A DNA stretch of 64,000 nt from JABCPO02 sp052174015 (GTDB lineage Bacteria > Bacillota > Clostridia > TANB77 > CAG-508): NCBI GenBank assembly GCA_052174015.1, contig JBQMXM010000002.1, positions 39,481-103,480 of the forward strand, given 5' to 3'. The stretch's first letter is position 1. Each line of letters begins with the position of its first letter. The notes below the pieces were generated by a model. The model was not told the DNA's origin. It saw nothing but the letters and a program-made list of their open reading frames with translations, and searched no databases. Shown here one piece after another: positions 28,121 through 38,262 of the stretch. The translations under genes and the position numbers were made by a program.

Positions 28121-28825
28121 CTAAAATATTCCAATTATTCCTATACTAATAATATTTACTAGTTCCATTAATGGTTTTAAAAATATAGTTATTATATGTT
28201 CACTACCTGGCATTAATATTATTAAAAAGAATAGTATTTGTATATATTGTATATTTTCATCTACAAATTCTTTTAATATTTTTGGTAGTATTGGTTTTAA
28301 TATACCATATCCGTCTAATGGTGGTATAGGTATTAAGTTAAATGCTGCAAGCCCTATATTAATATATACTGCATATATTAATATATTTGAAACTTGTGAT
28401 ATTTGTATAATGCTTCCGACTTTTAAATATATTATTGATAATATTATAGCTAATATTATATTAAATGCTGGTCCTGCTAATGAGATTATGCTTTCTATTG
28501 CTTCAAAAGATAATTTTGATTTTCTAAAATTACTTCTTCTAACTTCCACAGGTTTACCCCATCCTATTCCTAAAAATAGTAATGTCATCATACCTATAGG
28601 GTCTATATGTTTAATTGGATTTAAAGTTATTCTCCCTTTATTTTCTTTATCTCCAAATATATATGCCATTAAGGCATGTCCTGTTTCATGTATTGATAAT
28701 GCAAGCAATAATCCTGGTATTGAATATAGTATCATTTCAAGTCTTTCTATTCTTAATAATAATGGGAAAAACAATAATATTATAACTAATAACATCCATT
28801 TTTTATCTATATCCCTATAATCCAT
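28121..28825 (-). CDS. Site-2 protease family membrane metallopeptidase (M50)
   Basis: A membrane zinc peptidase with SIHETGHALMAYIFGD (HExxH) near residue 45 and the third-ligand motif PIPPLDGYGIL near residue 180. I start it at the ATG at 28825 (MDYRDIDKKWM), directly after the scpA stop and after AGAAGGAGAATAAT; 14 extra upstream residues in the same frame belong to the scpA end. Members cleave membrane-spanning substrates; the target is unknown. Confidence 0.9.
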   Translation of the reverse strand: MDYRDIDKKWMLLVIILLFFPLLLRIERLEMILYSIPGLLLALSIHETGHALMAYIFGDKENKGRITLNPIKHIDPIGMMTLLFLGIGWGKPVEVRRSNFRKSKLSFEAIESIISLAGPAFNIILAIILSIIYLKVGSIIQISQVSNILIYAVYINIGLAAFNLIPIPPLDGYGILKPILPKILKEFVDENIQYIQILFFLIILMPGSEHIITIFLKPLMELVNIISIGIIGIF

Positions 28826-28826
28826 A

Positions 28827-29615
28827 TTATTCTCCTTCTTGTTTTCTACTAATTGTAATTGGTGCAAATAATTCTTCTTGTAATATATTCACTTTATTCT
28901 TATTTGACATTTCAAGCACTCCTAAAAATGCCGCTATAATCTCTTGTTTACTTCTTTCTTTTTTAGAAAATACATTATTAAACACAAAACTTTTTGTTTT
29001 TTTAAATATATTAAAAATTTCTCTTAATTTACTTTTTACTGTAACTTTTTCTTTAATAATTAATTTTTCTATATTTTGTTTATTAATATTATCTTTTTCT
29101 TTATATCTAGTAATTACATCCATATATATGTTAAACAATTCTTGTTTATCGTATTTTCCTTCAAATTCTTTTTTTGGTAATAATATTTGTTCTGTTTTTT
29201 TAGTAATCCTATAATTATATTTTGAATATTGTTCATTTAACTTTTCTGATATTTCTTTATATTTTTTATATTCTTCTAATTTAGCTATCAACTCTTCTTC
29301 TGTATATTCTTCTTCGTCTTCTAATACTGGTTTTGTTAATATTTTTTTAGATTTTAAATATATTAATTTAGAAGCCATTACTGTAAATTCACTTGCTATT
29401 TCTAAATTTAATTTTTGCATTTCTTCTAGATATTCTAAATATTGTTTAATTATTTCTAGAATATTCATTGTTTCTATTTCCATCTTATTTTTTGAAACTA
29501 AATAGCATAATAGGTCTAATGGCCCTTCAAATTCTTCTATCTTTATATTATATTCGTTACTATTATATTTTTTGCCTATATAATTATATTTAGTATTACT
29601 AATTGTATTACTCAT
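28827..29615 (-). CDS. scpA: Segregation and condensation protein A
   Basis: The kleisin subunit of the SMC condensin. The 262-residue protein has the N-terminal SMC-neck contact IKIEEFEGPLDLLCYLV and the ASEFTVMASKLIYLKSKKIL helix. It overlaps the recX end by 8 nt. scpB, often adjacent, is not here. Confidence 0.93.
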   Translation of the reverse strand: MSNTISNTKYNYIGKKYNSNEYNIKIEEFEGPLDLLCYLVSKNKMEIETMNILEIIKQYLEYLEEMQKLNLEIASEFTVMASKLIYLKSKKILTKPVLEDEEEYTEEELIAKLEEYKKYKEISEKLNEQYSKYNYRITKKTEQILLPKKEFEGKYDKQELFNIYMDVITRYKEKDNINKQNIEKLIIKEKVTVKSKLREIFNIFKKTKSFVFNNVFSKKERSKQEIIAAFLGVLEMSNKNKVNILQEELFAPITISRKQEGE

Positions 29616-30123
29616 TTTTTTCCTCTTCTGCGTAGTCTAATTCTTCTTTTGCTATCTTGTATTTTGAATAACTATATCCTTTTTGTAATATATATCTAAT
29701 ATTTTTATCTAATTCTTTATGTTTTCTCATTTTTAATATTGAGATTATATTTCTAATCTCTGCTTGTTCTAATTTTTCTTTTTGTTTATCAAGTTCTTCT
29801 TCTATTATTGTTTTTTGTATTCCTTTTTGTATAAGTTTAAAATACATTTCTTTTTTAGAAATTCTTTTTAAATTAATACAATCTTCTATATATAGTTTAG
29901 TATAATTTCTATCGTCTATATATTTTAATTCTTTTAAATAGTCTATTGTTAAATCTAAATATTTTTCTGCAAGTTCATGTTTTTTAAACTTTTTTATTAC
30001 TTCTGATTCTGTTCTCATCTTATACGAAATATATCTAAATACAATATTTTTAAATTTATCAAATTCTATTTCTTCTTCAAATGTTAATCTAATCTCATTA
30101 CCTAAACTATCTGTTCTATACAT
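29608..30123 (-). CDS. recX: RecX-type RecA regulator
   Basis: RecX modulates RecA filaments. The 171-residue protein has the helical repeats expected: VFRYISYKMRTESEVIKKFK, LKELKYIDDRNYTKLYIED and a second repeat KEMYFKLIQKGI. Sequence similarity is moderate, so confidence is below that of its neighbours. Its end overlaps scpA. Confidence 0.82.
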   Translation of the reverse strand: MYRTDSLGNEIRLTFEEEIEFDKFKNIVFRYISYKMRTESEVIKKFKKHELAEKYLDLTIDYLKELKYIDDRNYTKLYIEDCINLKRISKKEMYFKLIQKGIQKTIIEEELDKQKEKLEQAEIRNIISILKMRKHKELDKNIRYILQKGYSYSKYKIAKEELDYAEEEKNE

Positions 30124-30260
30124 TTATCCTCTTTTATTCTATTTTATTTTCTTTCTAAATTCATATATTAATTTTATCATAATTAATTTGAAAATACTAT
30201 ATATTACACAACAAGATTAATAACTATATGTAGAAAACACAAACATATTTTACAATAACA

Positions 30261-31169
30261 CTACAATGTTAAATTATCCCTGTTAATTATATTATCAAGT
30301 TCTTCGTCTGTGTAATTTTTTAATATATTTAAACTATTTGAGATTTGATTTAACATCATCATTTTATCATTTGGTAATATTCCTTTTAATTGTAATATAT
30401 TTGAATTATGATACATTGATACTAATACTGTTTTCTTACATTCTAGATTATATATAATTTCATATAATTCTAAAATTTTATCATATTCTGATGCTTCTTT
30501 AAATTCTCCTTTTTGTCTCATAGTATATAATGGTGTGTTTGGAACTATTGTAAGGGTCATTGGAAATATTGCTCTTGGAGAAACTTTAGATAACATTTTT
30601 CCTGTAAGTCTTCCATTTTCTTTTGCAACATCAACACCTTTTCCCATTAATCCTAATAATATCATTGCATAATAATTATATCCAAATTTATCTAATCTCT
30701 GCATTTGAATTACTGCTTCTTCTGCTGTATTTGGTTTATCTATAAATTTTAATGCCTCTTCATTTCCTGATTCTATTCCTAAATATAAGTCATTATATCC
30801 ATTTTCTTTTAATTTTTTTAATTCTTCATCTGTTTTTAATGATATATCTTTTATTGATGCATATGAAGCAATAACTTCTACTTGTGGTAAGTGTTTGTGT
30901 ATTAATTCTGCTATTTTCAATAATTTTTCAGTACTCAGTACAAAAGCATTTCCGTTTAATAAGAATACTCTTTTAACTCCCCTATAATATCTACTTTTGC
31001 TTGCTTCTATTATATCTTTTTCTATTTGAGATATATTTTCTATTTTAAATTGAGTATATCTATACATTCCACAAAATTTACACCTATTATGTGTACATCC
31101 ACTTGTTACTTGTAATAGTATTGAATTGTATTCTTTTGGTGGTCTATATATATATTTATCATACTTCAT
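30261..31169 (-). CDS. Radical SAM protein with a CX4CX2C cluster motif
   Basis: A 302-residue protein with LLQVTSGCTHNRCKFCGMYR near residues 20-38. The cluster cysteines are spaced CX4CX2C, not the common CX3CX2C. This spacing occurs in a subgroup of stand-alone radical SAM proteins related to the Elp3/MiaB superfamily. A region IESGNEEALKFIDKPNT and a GLMGKG motif follow. No cobalamin domain is visible. Its substrate is unknown. It is flanked by intergenic gaps on both sides. Confidence 0.8.
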   Translation of the reverse strand: MKYDKYIYRPPKEYNSILLQVTSGCTHNRCKFCGMYRYTQFKIENISQIEKDIIEASKSRYYRGVKRVFLLNGNAFVLSTEKLLKIAELIHKHLPQVEVIASYASIKDISLKTDEELKKLKENGYNDLYLGIESGNEEALKFIDKPNTAEEAVIQMQRLDKFGYNYYAMILLGLMGKGVDVAKENGRLTGKMLSKVSPRAIFPMTLTIVPNTPLYTMRQKGEFKEASEYDKILELYEIIYNLECKKTVLVSMYHNSNILQLKGILPNDKMMMLNQISNSLNILKNYTDEELDNIINRDNLTL

Positions 31170-31303
31170 ATTTTCTCCTATTTAATAAAACAACGGCTAC
31201 TATCATATATTATAGTATATACCTTTATATATTAATAGTTACCGTCATTTATATTTGTGCTAATTTTAATTTTAAATTTAATTTCAAATTCAAATCTTAT
31301 TAA

Positions 31304-34117
31304 TTAATCATTTAATCTAATTTTACGATTTTTATCTTTAGTTTCTTTTTCTTTAAATTTTTCTAATTCACCTGATTGTTTTAATTTTTCTATCTCATCA
31401 AATTTCTTTTTAATATTTTCTTTTTCTGTTTTTTGTAATGCACTATTTTCTTCTAATTGGTCTATTAATTTTGTAATCCTATTTAAATCTTTACCTACTT
31501 GTTCAAAGTCATTTGATGATAATGATTTTTTAAGTTCCTTATTTCTTTCAATTATATTATTTAATAACATCTCATTATTTTGTGGATCTATTAAATCTAT
31601 ATTAATTGCACTATCTATTAACATATTTCTTAAAGCTGATAATAGGTTGTCTCCCATTCCTACTTTACCTTCAGAAGATACAATTACTTTTTTAAGTACA
31701 GGTATTGGTTCTTCATTTACAAATACTTGATAGATTGATTCTACATAAAGTAATGTGTTTTCAAATGGTATTACCATACTTTCTGTTCTAAGTTCTGTAC
31801 CTATCTGTGCTAATTTTTCTAATTCTTTTTGAATTGTTGGATCTTTTTTTATTTCTTTAGATACATATTTTAGTGCTAAGTTTGTATTATTCTTATAATT
31901 ATATAATTTTAACTGATTTTTACCATTAATACATTCTCCTACTAAATATCCAGATATACTTTTACGATTTTTAGGTGTGTATATTCCTAGTAATGATATT
32001 TTAGAATTTTCATTTTTTGTTTTAATTACTGTTTGTTCAGTCTTAGATTCTTCCTTATTGTTTTCTTGTAATCTACTTGGAGTTAATTCCCAAAGGTCAT
32101 CTCCACGATATATCTTATCTAAAGTTGTATCATGATATGTTTCCATTACTTTTGCTTGTATATCATAAAGATATTTTGGATAAACTAATTGTTCTTGTAT
32201 TTCTTGTGGCATTTGATTAATATCTTTTAACATATTTGGATATGTTTTTAATATTGTAGCTGTAAATGGTTCATTTTTCTCAGTATAATATATATCTACT
32301 TTTCCTGTATATGCATTAACTAATACTTTTACAGAGTTTCTAACATAGTTAATTCTTTCTTTTCCACCTGTTTTAGCTTCTATTGCTGTTTTTTGTGCAT
32401 ATGGATATCTATTTGTAAGTGAATATCCATCAATTAACCAGAATAATTGTCCTTCATTATTTACTACCATATATGGATTTTTATCATATCTAAAATGTGG
32501 TAATATTTTATTTACTCTTTCTATTACTTGTCTATTTAGAAGTACTTTTGTATTTGATTCTTTATTTGAATTAAATAATAGTTGTGCATTTGCTGTTTTC
32601 ATAGACATAATTAATTTATCTAATGTATTTAATTTTATACCACCATTTCCATCATATCTATTTTTAATATATTCTTGGTCACTTGTTGTATTTGTAGGAT
32701 AATCAAATTCTGATTTTCCATTATTTACTATTGCATGTGGTAATTTTTCTGTTCCATAATATATTCTTGGTTCAGTTACTTTTTTACCATTTAACTCTTG
32801 ATTTTTAAATCTTTTTTCTTCATAGTTTATATATCCCTTTTTGTTAGTTGTAGACATAGATGTTACAACTCCAAAGTTACCATGTGTATATTTAAATATT
32901 TTATCTGATTCTGTTTTTTCTTTTTTACCATCTATTTCTCTTGGTGATAAGTATGAATATTTATCATTATTTTTTACAATTTGTGCTGAATTATATCTAT
33001 ATAATCCTACATTTTCTTTATTATTTTTTAATGTATCTAAAACTGCACTTTTACTTATAATTGGTAGTTTTGATAATTCATCTGCTTGTTTACTTACAAT
33101 TGAAGTTGTCATATTTTCATTTTCTATTTCATTACTTTGAACACCTATATCATAAGCTGCTCTTGTTGCTTCAATATTATTATGAATATATCCTTTTTCT
33201 AAATCTAATTCATGTCTTTTAACAAATCCAAAATCTACAACTGCAAGTACAATATACATTACTACAATTGATATTGGAATAATCGCAACAGATATCATTA
33301 TTTGTTTTGAGTCTAATTTTTTTATCCCTTTTATAAATTTAAGTGCTGCAAAGATTATTAGTATTGATATTATCCTATATCCCCATAATTTAATATTTAC
33401 ATCTAAAAATCCTGCTCCTGTTAAATATGAACCTCCTAATGGTTCTCTTTTTAACATATCTCCAACTAATATATCTTGTTGTGACATAAAATTATATATT
33501 ACTATAATTATTGCTCCAATCATTACCAAAGAGCTTAATTGTTTAATAAGTCTACTTTTTTTAAAGTCTTCAAACTCTATACCATCTAAATACTTATTTA
33601 TAACTATAATATAATATCCAGTTATATATATACTTACTAAAACTAAAAATATTAAAATCATTTTTAATATATTTTTAATTATTGGCATAGCAATTATATA
33701 AATACTATAATCCATATTAAATATTGGATCTTTTTTACCAAATAATCCAAAATTTAATAATGTTAAAATTTGACCTGCTAAAAAATGTTGAAATATAAAT
33801 CCTGTTATTGTCGCTAAAATTATAGCCGCCCCATTATTTATTAATTGTGGCATTTGTTTTTTTTCTTTTTCAAAATATTGTTTTAACCCTTTTTTAGTAC
33901 TTCCATTTACTAACATTATAAATATATATGTTAATATAAAAGTAACTATAAATATTATTATTCTTTCATTTACATTTGTATTTAAAATATTTAAATATTC
34001 TTTTCCTATTTCTAAATATTGTATATAATCTGCTCTATATGATATATAGGAAACTATTCCTGTTATTAATAATACTAACATTGCTAAAATGGTATGTATT
34101 AATCTTCTCTTTTTCAT
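31304..34117 (-). CDS. UPF0182 family membrane protein
   Basis: A 937-residue protein with about seven membrane helices in the first 300 residues, a large extracellular part (YMVVNNEGQLFWLIDGYSLT, NRYPYAQKT, YVRNSVKVLVNAYTGKVDIY) and an acidic coiled C-terminus. This matches UPF0182 proteins, which are widespread in Clostridia and actinobacteria and have no settled function. It is followed by ftsY after 8 nt (ftsY upstream). Confidence 0.88.
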   Translation of the reverse strand: MKKRRLIHTILAMLVLLITGIVSYISYRADYIQYLEIGKEYLNILNTNVNERIIIFIVTFILTYIFIMLVNGSTKKGLKQYFEKEKKQMPQLINNGAAIILATITGFIFQHFLAGQILTLLNFGLFGKKDPIFNMDYSIYIIAMPIIKNILKMILIFLVLVSIYITGYYIIVINKYLDGIEFEDFKKSRLIKQLSSLVMIGAIIIVIYNFMSQQDILVGDMLKREPLGGSYLTGAGFLDVNIKLWGYRIISILIIFAALKFIKGIKKLDSKQIMISVAIIPISIVVMYIVLAVVDFGFVKRHELDLEKGYIHNNIEATRAAYDIGVQSNEIENENMTTSIVSKQADELSKLPIISKSAVLDTLKNNKENVGLYRYNSAQIVKNNDKYSYLSPREIDGKKEKTESDKIFKYTHGNFGVVTSMSTTNKKGYINYEEKRFKNQELNGKKVTEPRIYYGTEKLPHAIVNNGKSEFDYPTNTTSDQEYIKNRYDGNGGIKLNTLDKLIMSMKTANAQLLFNSNKESNTKVLLNRQVIERVNKILPHFRYDKNPYMVVNNEGQLFWLIDGYSLTNRYPYAQKTAIEAKTGGKERINYVRNSVKVLVNAYTGKVDIYYTEKNEPFTATILKTYPNMLKDINQMPQEIQEQLVYPKYLYDIQAKVMETYHDTTLDKIYRGDDLWELTPSRLQENNKEESKTEQTVIKTKNENSKISLLGIYTPKNRKSISGYLVGECINGKNQLKLYNYKNNTNLALKYVSKEIKKDPTIQKELEKLAQIGTELRTESMVIPFENTLLYVESIYQVFVNEEPIPVLKKVIVSSEGKVGMGDNLLSALRNMLIDSAINIDLIDPQNNEMLLNNIIERNKELKKSLSSNDFEQVGKDLNRITKLIDQLEENSALQKTEKENIKKKFDEIEKLKQSGELEKFKEKETKDKNRKIRLND

Positions 34118-34125
34118 TTTTCCCC

Positions 34126-35031
34126 CTAGTCTAATATTGCATTAGTATATTCAACTGCATCAAATTTTTGTAAATCTTCTATTCCTTCTCCAACTCCAAT
34201 ATATTTTATAGGTATTTTAGTTTCATTTACTATACCAATTATAACTCCTCCTTTAGAAGTTCCATCTAATTTTGTTAAAATATATCCAGTTATTTTAGAT
34301 ACATTACCAAAAGATTTGGCTTGTTCAATAGTATTTTGTCCAACACTTGCATCTAGAACTAAATAGTTTTCTCTTTGTGCTTCAGGCATTATCTTAGTAA
34401 TACTATTACTTATTTTTGCAAGCTCATCCATTAAATTTTTCTTATTTTGTAATCTTCCTGCAGTATCTATTAATATTATATCATATTTTTCTCTTTTTGC
34501 ATATTCTAAAGACCTATATACTGTTGATGCTGGGTCTTCTTTTTCTATTATCTCTGTAATATCTACATCTGCTCTTTTAGCCCATACTTGTAATTGTTCT
34601 CCAGCTGCTGCTCTAAATGTGTCTGCAGGTACTATCAATACTTTTTTTCCTGCCTTTTTGTATATAGCTGCTAATTTTCCTATTGATGTTGTTTTACCTG
34701 CTCCATTTACGCCAATTACTAATATACATTTAGGTGTTTTTTCTTCATTAACATCTAATGTTACATCTAACATATTAATAATTATTCTTTTTAATTCTTC
34801 CTTTATTTCTTGTGCTTCTTGTATATTTTTTAATTTAACATTTTCTCTTAATTCTTCAATTATTTTTAAAGAAGCGTTAACTCCTAAATCTGACATTATT
34901 AATATTTCTTCTAATTCTTCTAATAATTCTTCATCTACTTTTCTAAAATTTGAAAATACCCTATTCATTTGATTATCAAAATTACTTTTTGTTTTTGATA
35001 ACCCTTCTTTTATTTTATCAAAAAATCCCAT
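34126..35031 (-). CDS. ftsY: Signal recognition particle receptor FtsY
   Basis: The GTPase that receives SRP-ribosome complexes at the membrane. The 301-residue protein has a short N-terminal acidic segment, the NG domain with GVNGAGKTTSIGKLA, DTAGRLQNKK and TKLDGTSKGG. The long acidic A domain of enteric FtsY is absent, as usual in Bacillota. Confidence 0.97.
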   Translation of the reverse strand: MGFFDKIKEGLSKTKSNFDNQMNRVFSNFRKVDEELLEELEEILIMSDLGVNASLKIIEELRENVKLKNIQEAQEIKEELKRIIINMLDVTLDVNEEKTPKCILVIGVNGAGKTTSIGKLAAIYKKAGKKVLIVPADTFRAAAGEQLQVWAKRADVDITEIIEKEDPASTVYRSLEYAKREKYDIILIDTAGRLQNKKNLMDELAKISNSITKIMPEAQRENYLVLDASVGQNTIEQAKSFGNVSKITGYILTKLDGTSKGGVIIGIVNETKIPIKYIGVGEGIEDLQKFDAVEYTNAILD

Positions 35032-35220
35032 ATCTTCTCCATTCTCTATTATTTGTAACTATTATATCATTGTATCATTTTAATTTCTATACTTAATTAG
35101 GAAATTATATCATAGATATTCCATAGGTATTATCCTTAAAATATACTATTCTTATAAAAAATATAAATAATCATAAAAAAATATATATATGAATGAATAT
35201 GAATAAATATATAAATATAA

Positions 35221-35244
35221 AAAAGATAGCATTAACTATCTTTT
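35221..35244. terminator. Bidirectional-looking terminator in the ftsY / surface-protein gap
   Basis: AAAAGATAG, a CATTAA loop and CTATCTTTT with T-runs on both sides. It lies 150 nt past the stop of the cohesin-like gene and should end its transcript. The rest of the gap (35032-35391) is AT-rich with TA and ATA repeats, and I see no gene in it. Confidence 0.75.
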
Positions 35245-35391
35245 TTTATTTTTGTTTTTTCCATTTTTGTTTTTTTGTTCTATTTTTTATATTCTTATTT
35301 TTTTCTTTATAATTTATTATATATCTTATTATATATCTTATATATTGTGTATATTACATTAATTTAATTTATATTAATTTGAATAATTAAA

Positions 35392-36111
35392 TTATGATTT
35401 TTTTGCTCTTAATGATAATATAAGTGTTATTACTGCTGTTCCACCCATTGCAAGTATTAATAATACTGGTGCATCTTCAACTCCAGCTTTAGGAATTGAT
35501 GTATCTTCTTTTGGTGTGCTTGGTTGTGTTGGCACTTGTGGTTGTGAAGGTACTTGTGGTGTATTTGGAGTTAATGGTGTTTGTGGTGTAACTCCTGAAT
35601 TACCGATTGTAACTGATGTTGATATATCATTAATTTGAAATTTTTCTATACCATTTGAAGCACTTATACTTTTAAGTTCTATTTTAGCTGCTTGATTTTG
35701 ATTTCCTGAACCTGAAGCTCCTTTTGTTTTAGCTTTAAATGATATTTGGAATATTTCTCCATCGTTTTTAATTATTTGTTGATGTGTTGCTGTTATTTTT
35801 TTATCAAAAGCATCATAATTTACTTTCCAATCATTTTTACCTTCAATACTTGTATCTTGAATAACTTCAAATGCAGTTTCATCATATGCTAATGTTCCTG
35901 TTATTTGTGTAATTCCACCTTGTGCTGCATCTATATTAGATAACTTAAATTGAACTGTAAATTCTCCACCTTCTTTTACACTTTGTGCACTTGGTGTTAA
36001 TGTTGCAGTTGCTGTTGCTGCCTTAGCATTTATTGGTGCTAATACTAAAGCTAATAATGTTGTTATAAAAAATACTAGTTTAATTTTATTTGTAATATAC
36101 TTTGTTTTCAT
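35392..36111 (-). CDS. Cohesin-like secreted protein with an IPKAG cell-wall sorting-like end
   Basis: A 239-residue protein: signal peptide (residues 1-30, ending NAKAATA), a beta-sandwich domain at about 35-165 resembling cohesin (SVKEGGEFTVQFKLSNI, GTLAYDETAFEVI), a proline-rich linker with PQ and PS repeats, and a C-terminal IPKAG followed by a hydrophobic helix and RAKKS. The end has the layout of a sortase signal (pentapeptide, helix, basic tail), with IPKAG in place of LPXTG. It has its own promoter and terminator, so it is a single-gene transcript. No dockerin partner or sortase is in the window. Confidence 0.75.
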   Translation of the reverse strand: MKTKYITNKIKLVFFITTLLALVLAPINAKAATATATLTPSAQSVKEGGEFTVQFKLSNIDAAQGGITQITGTLAYDETAFEVIQDTSIEGKNDWKVNYDAFDKKITATHQQIIKNDGEIFQISFKAKTKGASGSGNQNQAAKIELKSISASNGIEKFQINDISTSVTIGNSGVTPQTPLTPNTPQVPSQPQVPTQPSTPKEDTSIPKAGVEDAPVLLILAMGGTAVITLILSLRAKKS

Positions 36112-36142
36112 TTGTTATCTCCTTATTTTTAATATATTTATT

Positions 36143-36171
36143 ATAATACCATATTTTTATATTTTTTTCAA
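36143..36171 (-). promoter_or_regulatory. Promoter of the cohesin-like gene
   Basis: TTGAAA (36166-36171), 17 nt, TATTAT (36143-36148), with TG before the -10 box on the minus strand (extended -10). AAGGAGATAAC follows before the ATG. Confidence 0.75.
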
Positions 36172-36188
36172 TACAAATTTACATAATT

Positions 36189-37334
36189 CTAATAATATAA
36201 TTCCTCTTTACTTGTTCTTTTTAATTTGAATCTCATTTCCATTAATATCTTAACTTTATTAAGCATAATTTTAAATATATTAATATTATTTACTTTAGGT
36301 AAATTTATGATTTCTTGTTTTACTTTAAGTCCTAAAGCAAAGTTTCCATAAGCATGTAAATATTTTGCTTTTCTATTTAACTCTTTATTTATAATTTCTT
36401 TAAATTCTAAATATGCTGTATTTCCTTCAAATTGTATTATATAATTCTGAAAATTTTCAAGTGAATTTTTTAAATTTTCTATATCTGTTAAATCATGAAT
36501 ATTTTCTAAGCTATTTGAAAAAGCATTTACATATATTATTTTTTGAATATCTAAAGTCTTTTCCCTCACTACATCTTTTATTTTTTTGATATTATTTAAG
36601 CAATTGACTTTTTCATTTTCTTTTATATCTTTATCATATAATTTTAAATATATTTTAGATACATTTTCTTGTAATCTTATTAATTTTTTTAATTGTTTAT
36701 CTATTTCATTATATGCTTCTTGTGTTGCAATACATGAAAATGTTTTTTCAAAAATATCATTACTAAAAAGTGTACTATATATTAAAGGATATGTACCTGT
36801 AAAATACATCATTTGCCTTATAATTGCTGTTTCAATAGGATAATAGTTTGAACTTGGAGTAGTAAATTCAAGATTAAAATATTTAATATTTTTAGGCTTA
36901 GTTTTTGCAATCATACTTGCAATATATTGAACTGCACCTTCATTTAAAGCTTCTCCTTTTTTTATTTTAAATATATTTGAAAATTTTAATAATCCCATTC
37001 GTAGCACATCATTATTCTTACCAAATTCTGTTTGTAAATAATGTATAATTTCATGATATATACTACTATCTCTATTATTTAAATTAAAGTTACTATTTAA
37101 ATATATTGAATTAGTTTGAGCATAATATTGACCACAAACATCATTTTTAAATTGTACTCTAAACATATTAACTTTAGTTATAGCTTCATATAGTTCTTCT
37201 TTAGATATATTATATTCTTGTAATTCTACAAATATATCTTCAGAGATTGCTTTAGCTATTTCATTTACTTCAAATCTATCTATTTCTTCTATTGTATCTA
37301 AATTTACATTATCTAAAAAAGATATATTACTCAT
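36189..37334 (-). CDS. Putative zinc metallopeptidase (HEIIH)
   Basis: A 381-residue soluble protein I do not recognise as a named family. Near residue 90 it has SSIYHEIIHYLQTEFG, an HExxH metal site within a helix. About 45 residues later EALNEGAVQYIASMIA offers a glutamate for a gluzincin-type third ligand. The C-terminal half is helical and lysine-rich. There is no signal peptide. It shares a divergent intergenic region with the plus-strand gene at 37591. An AGGTGG site precedes the ATG. Confidence 0.6.
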   Translation of the reverse strand: MSNISFLDNVNLDTIEEIDRFEVNEIAKAISEDIFVELQEYNISKEELYEAITKVNMFRVQFKNDVCGQYYAQTNSIYLNSNFNLNNRDSSIYHEIIHYLQTEFGKNNDVLRMGLLKFSNIFKIKKGEALNEGAVQYIASMIAKTKPKNIKYFNLEFTTPSSNYYPIETAIIRQMMYFTGTYPLIYSTLFSNDIFEKTFSCIATQEAYNEIDKQLKKLIRLQENVSKIYLKLYDKDIKENEKVNCLNNIKKIKDVVREKTLDIQKIIYVNAFSNSLENIHDLTDIENLKNSLENFQNYIIQFEGNTAYLEFKEIINKELNRKAKYLHAYGNFALGLKVKQEIINLPKVNNINIFKIMLNKVKILMEMRFKLKRTSKEELYY

Positions 37335-37495
37335 TCTACTCCACCTTTTTTATATCTTAATCTCTTGTACTATATTCAATATACAATATATAAAGTTTTT
37401 TTTTAATATATTATATATAAAAGTAACATTAATAACATATTACTAAGATTAAATCTTAAAATATAATCATTATTTCCATTATTAATATTTAAAAT

Positions 37496-37523
37496 TTGAC
37501 TTTTTTGTAGTATATGGTATAAT
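37496..37523 (+). promoter_or_regulatory. Promoter of the plus-strand orphan gene
   Basis: TTGACT (37496-37501), 16 nt and TATAAT (37518-37523), with TGG directly before the -10 box (extended -10). The transcript would start near 37530, about 60 nt before the ATG. Confidence 0.75.
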
Positions 37524-37590
37524 TGAAATGTGTTTTATGTAAACAAAATAAATATATTAATTTAGACTATATTTTAGTCAGGAGGAAATT

Positions 37591-38256
37591 ATGGACAGAA
37601 CAGATTTAGCACAGATGGTAAAGGAAAAACCAAGAGTATTTTCAATTGAAAATCAAAATAACAAGCTTAATGATTATTTTAAGCATATATTTGGTATGAG
37701 GTATGTTGAATTCAAACACTATAAAGGTGTTACTGACAGAGATTTGGTTATATATGATACACTCTTGTTTAAAATAGGAGTGGTATTACAGAAAAAGTAT
37801 CCCGTTTTAAACAGTATTGAATCAAAGATAATAGAAAAACAGGACCTAGATTCTAAAACTGCAAAAGAAGTTGGTTACATCTTTGGTGAATTTATAACTA
37901 CTCTCATATTACAAAATAAGTATGACCACTTATTTCAAAATAGAAAGGTAATATTAAATAAAGCATTGCAAAAACATCTTTGTAGAGAATTAATAGTATT
38001 TTTAGAAGAACTCTTAATAACATCTATGGCTATTAAAAGGTTTCTTATACTATCAAAAAATCCTGCTTTTTTAGGATGTTTTAATACAGTTATTAGTTCT
38101 TTTGATACTGTAATTGCTGAAATTATAGAGATATTAGAAGAATTAAATTTTTGCAACTGTACTGCAATTTATTTAAAAAACAACTCTTTAAACGCAAAAC
38201 TTGAAGAGTTATTTGGAATAATACCTGGTATTTATTCTGAAATAATTGAAAAATAG
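37591..38256 (+). CDS. Unrecognised 221-residue protein on the opposite strand
   Basis: The only plus-strand protein gene of normal size in the window. AGGAGGAAATT precedes the ATG, and the gene has its own promoter and terminator. The protein is mostly helical, with no signal peptide or membrane segment. Notable parts are FKHIFGMRYVEFKHYKGVTD, a hydrophobic helix around residues 85-95 and FCNCTAIYLK. Its codons use slightly more C and G at third positions than the neighbours. I see no catalytic motif and assign no function. Confidence 0.8.
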   Translation: MDRTDLAQMVKEKPRVFSIENQNNKLNDYFKHIFGMRYVEFKHYKGVTDRDLVIYDTLLFKIGVVLQKKYPVLNSIESKIIEKQDLDSKTAKEVGYIFGEFITTLILQNKYDHLFQNRKVILNKALQKHLCRELIVFLEELLITSMAIKRFLILSKNPAFLGCFNTVISSFDTVIAEIIEILEELNFCNCTAIYLKNNSLNAKLEELFGIIPGIYSEIIEK

Positions 38257-38262
38257 TAAAAG

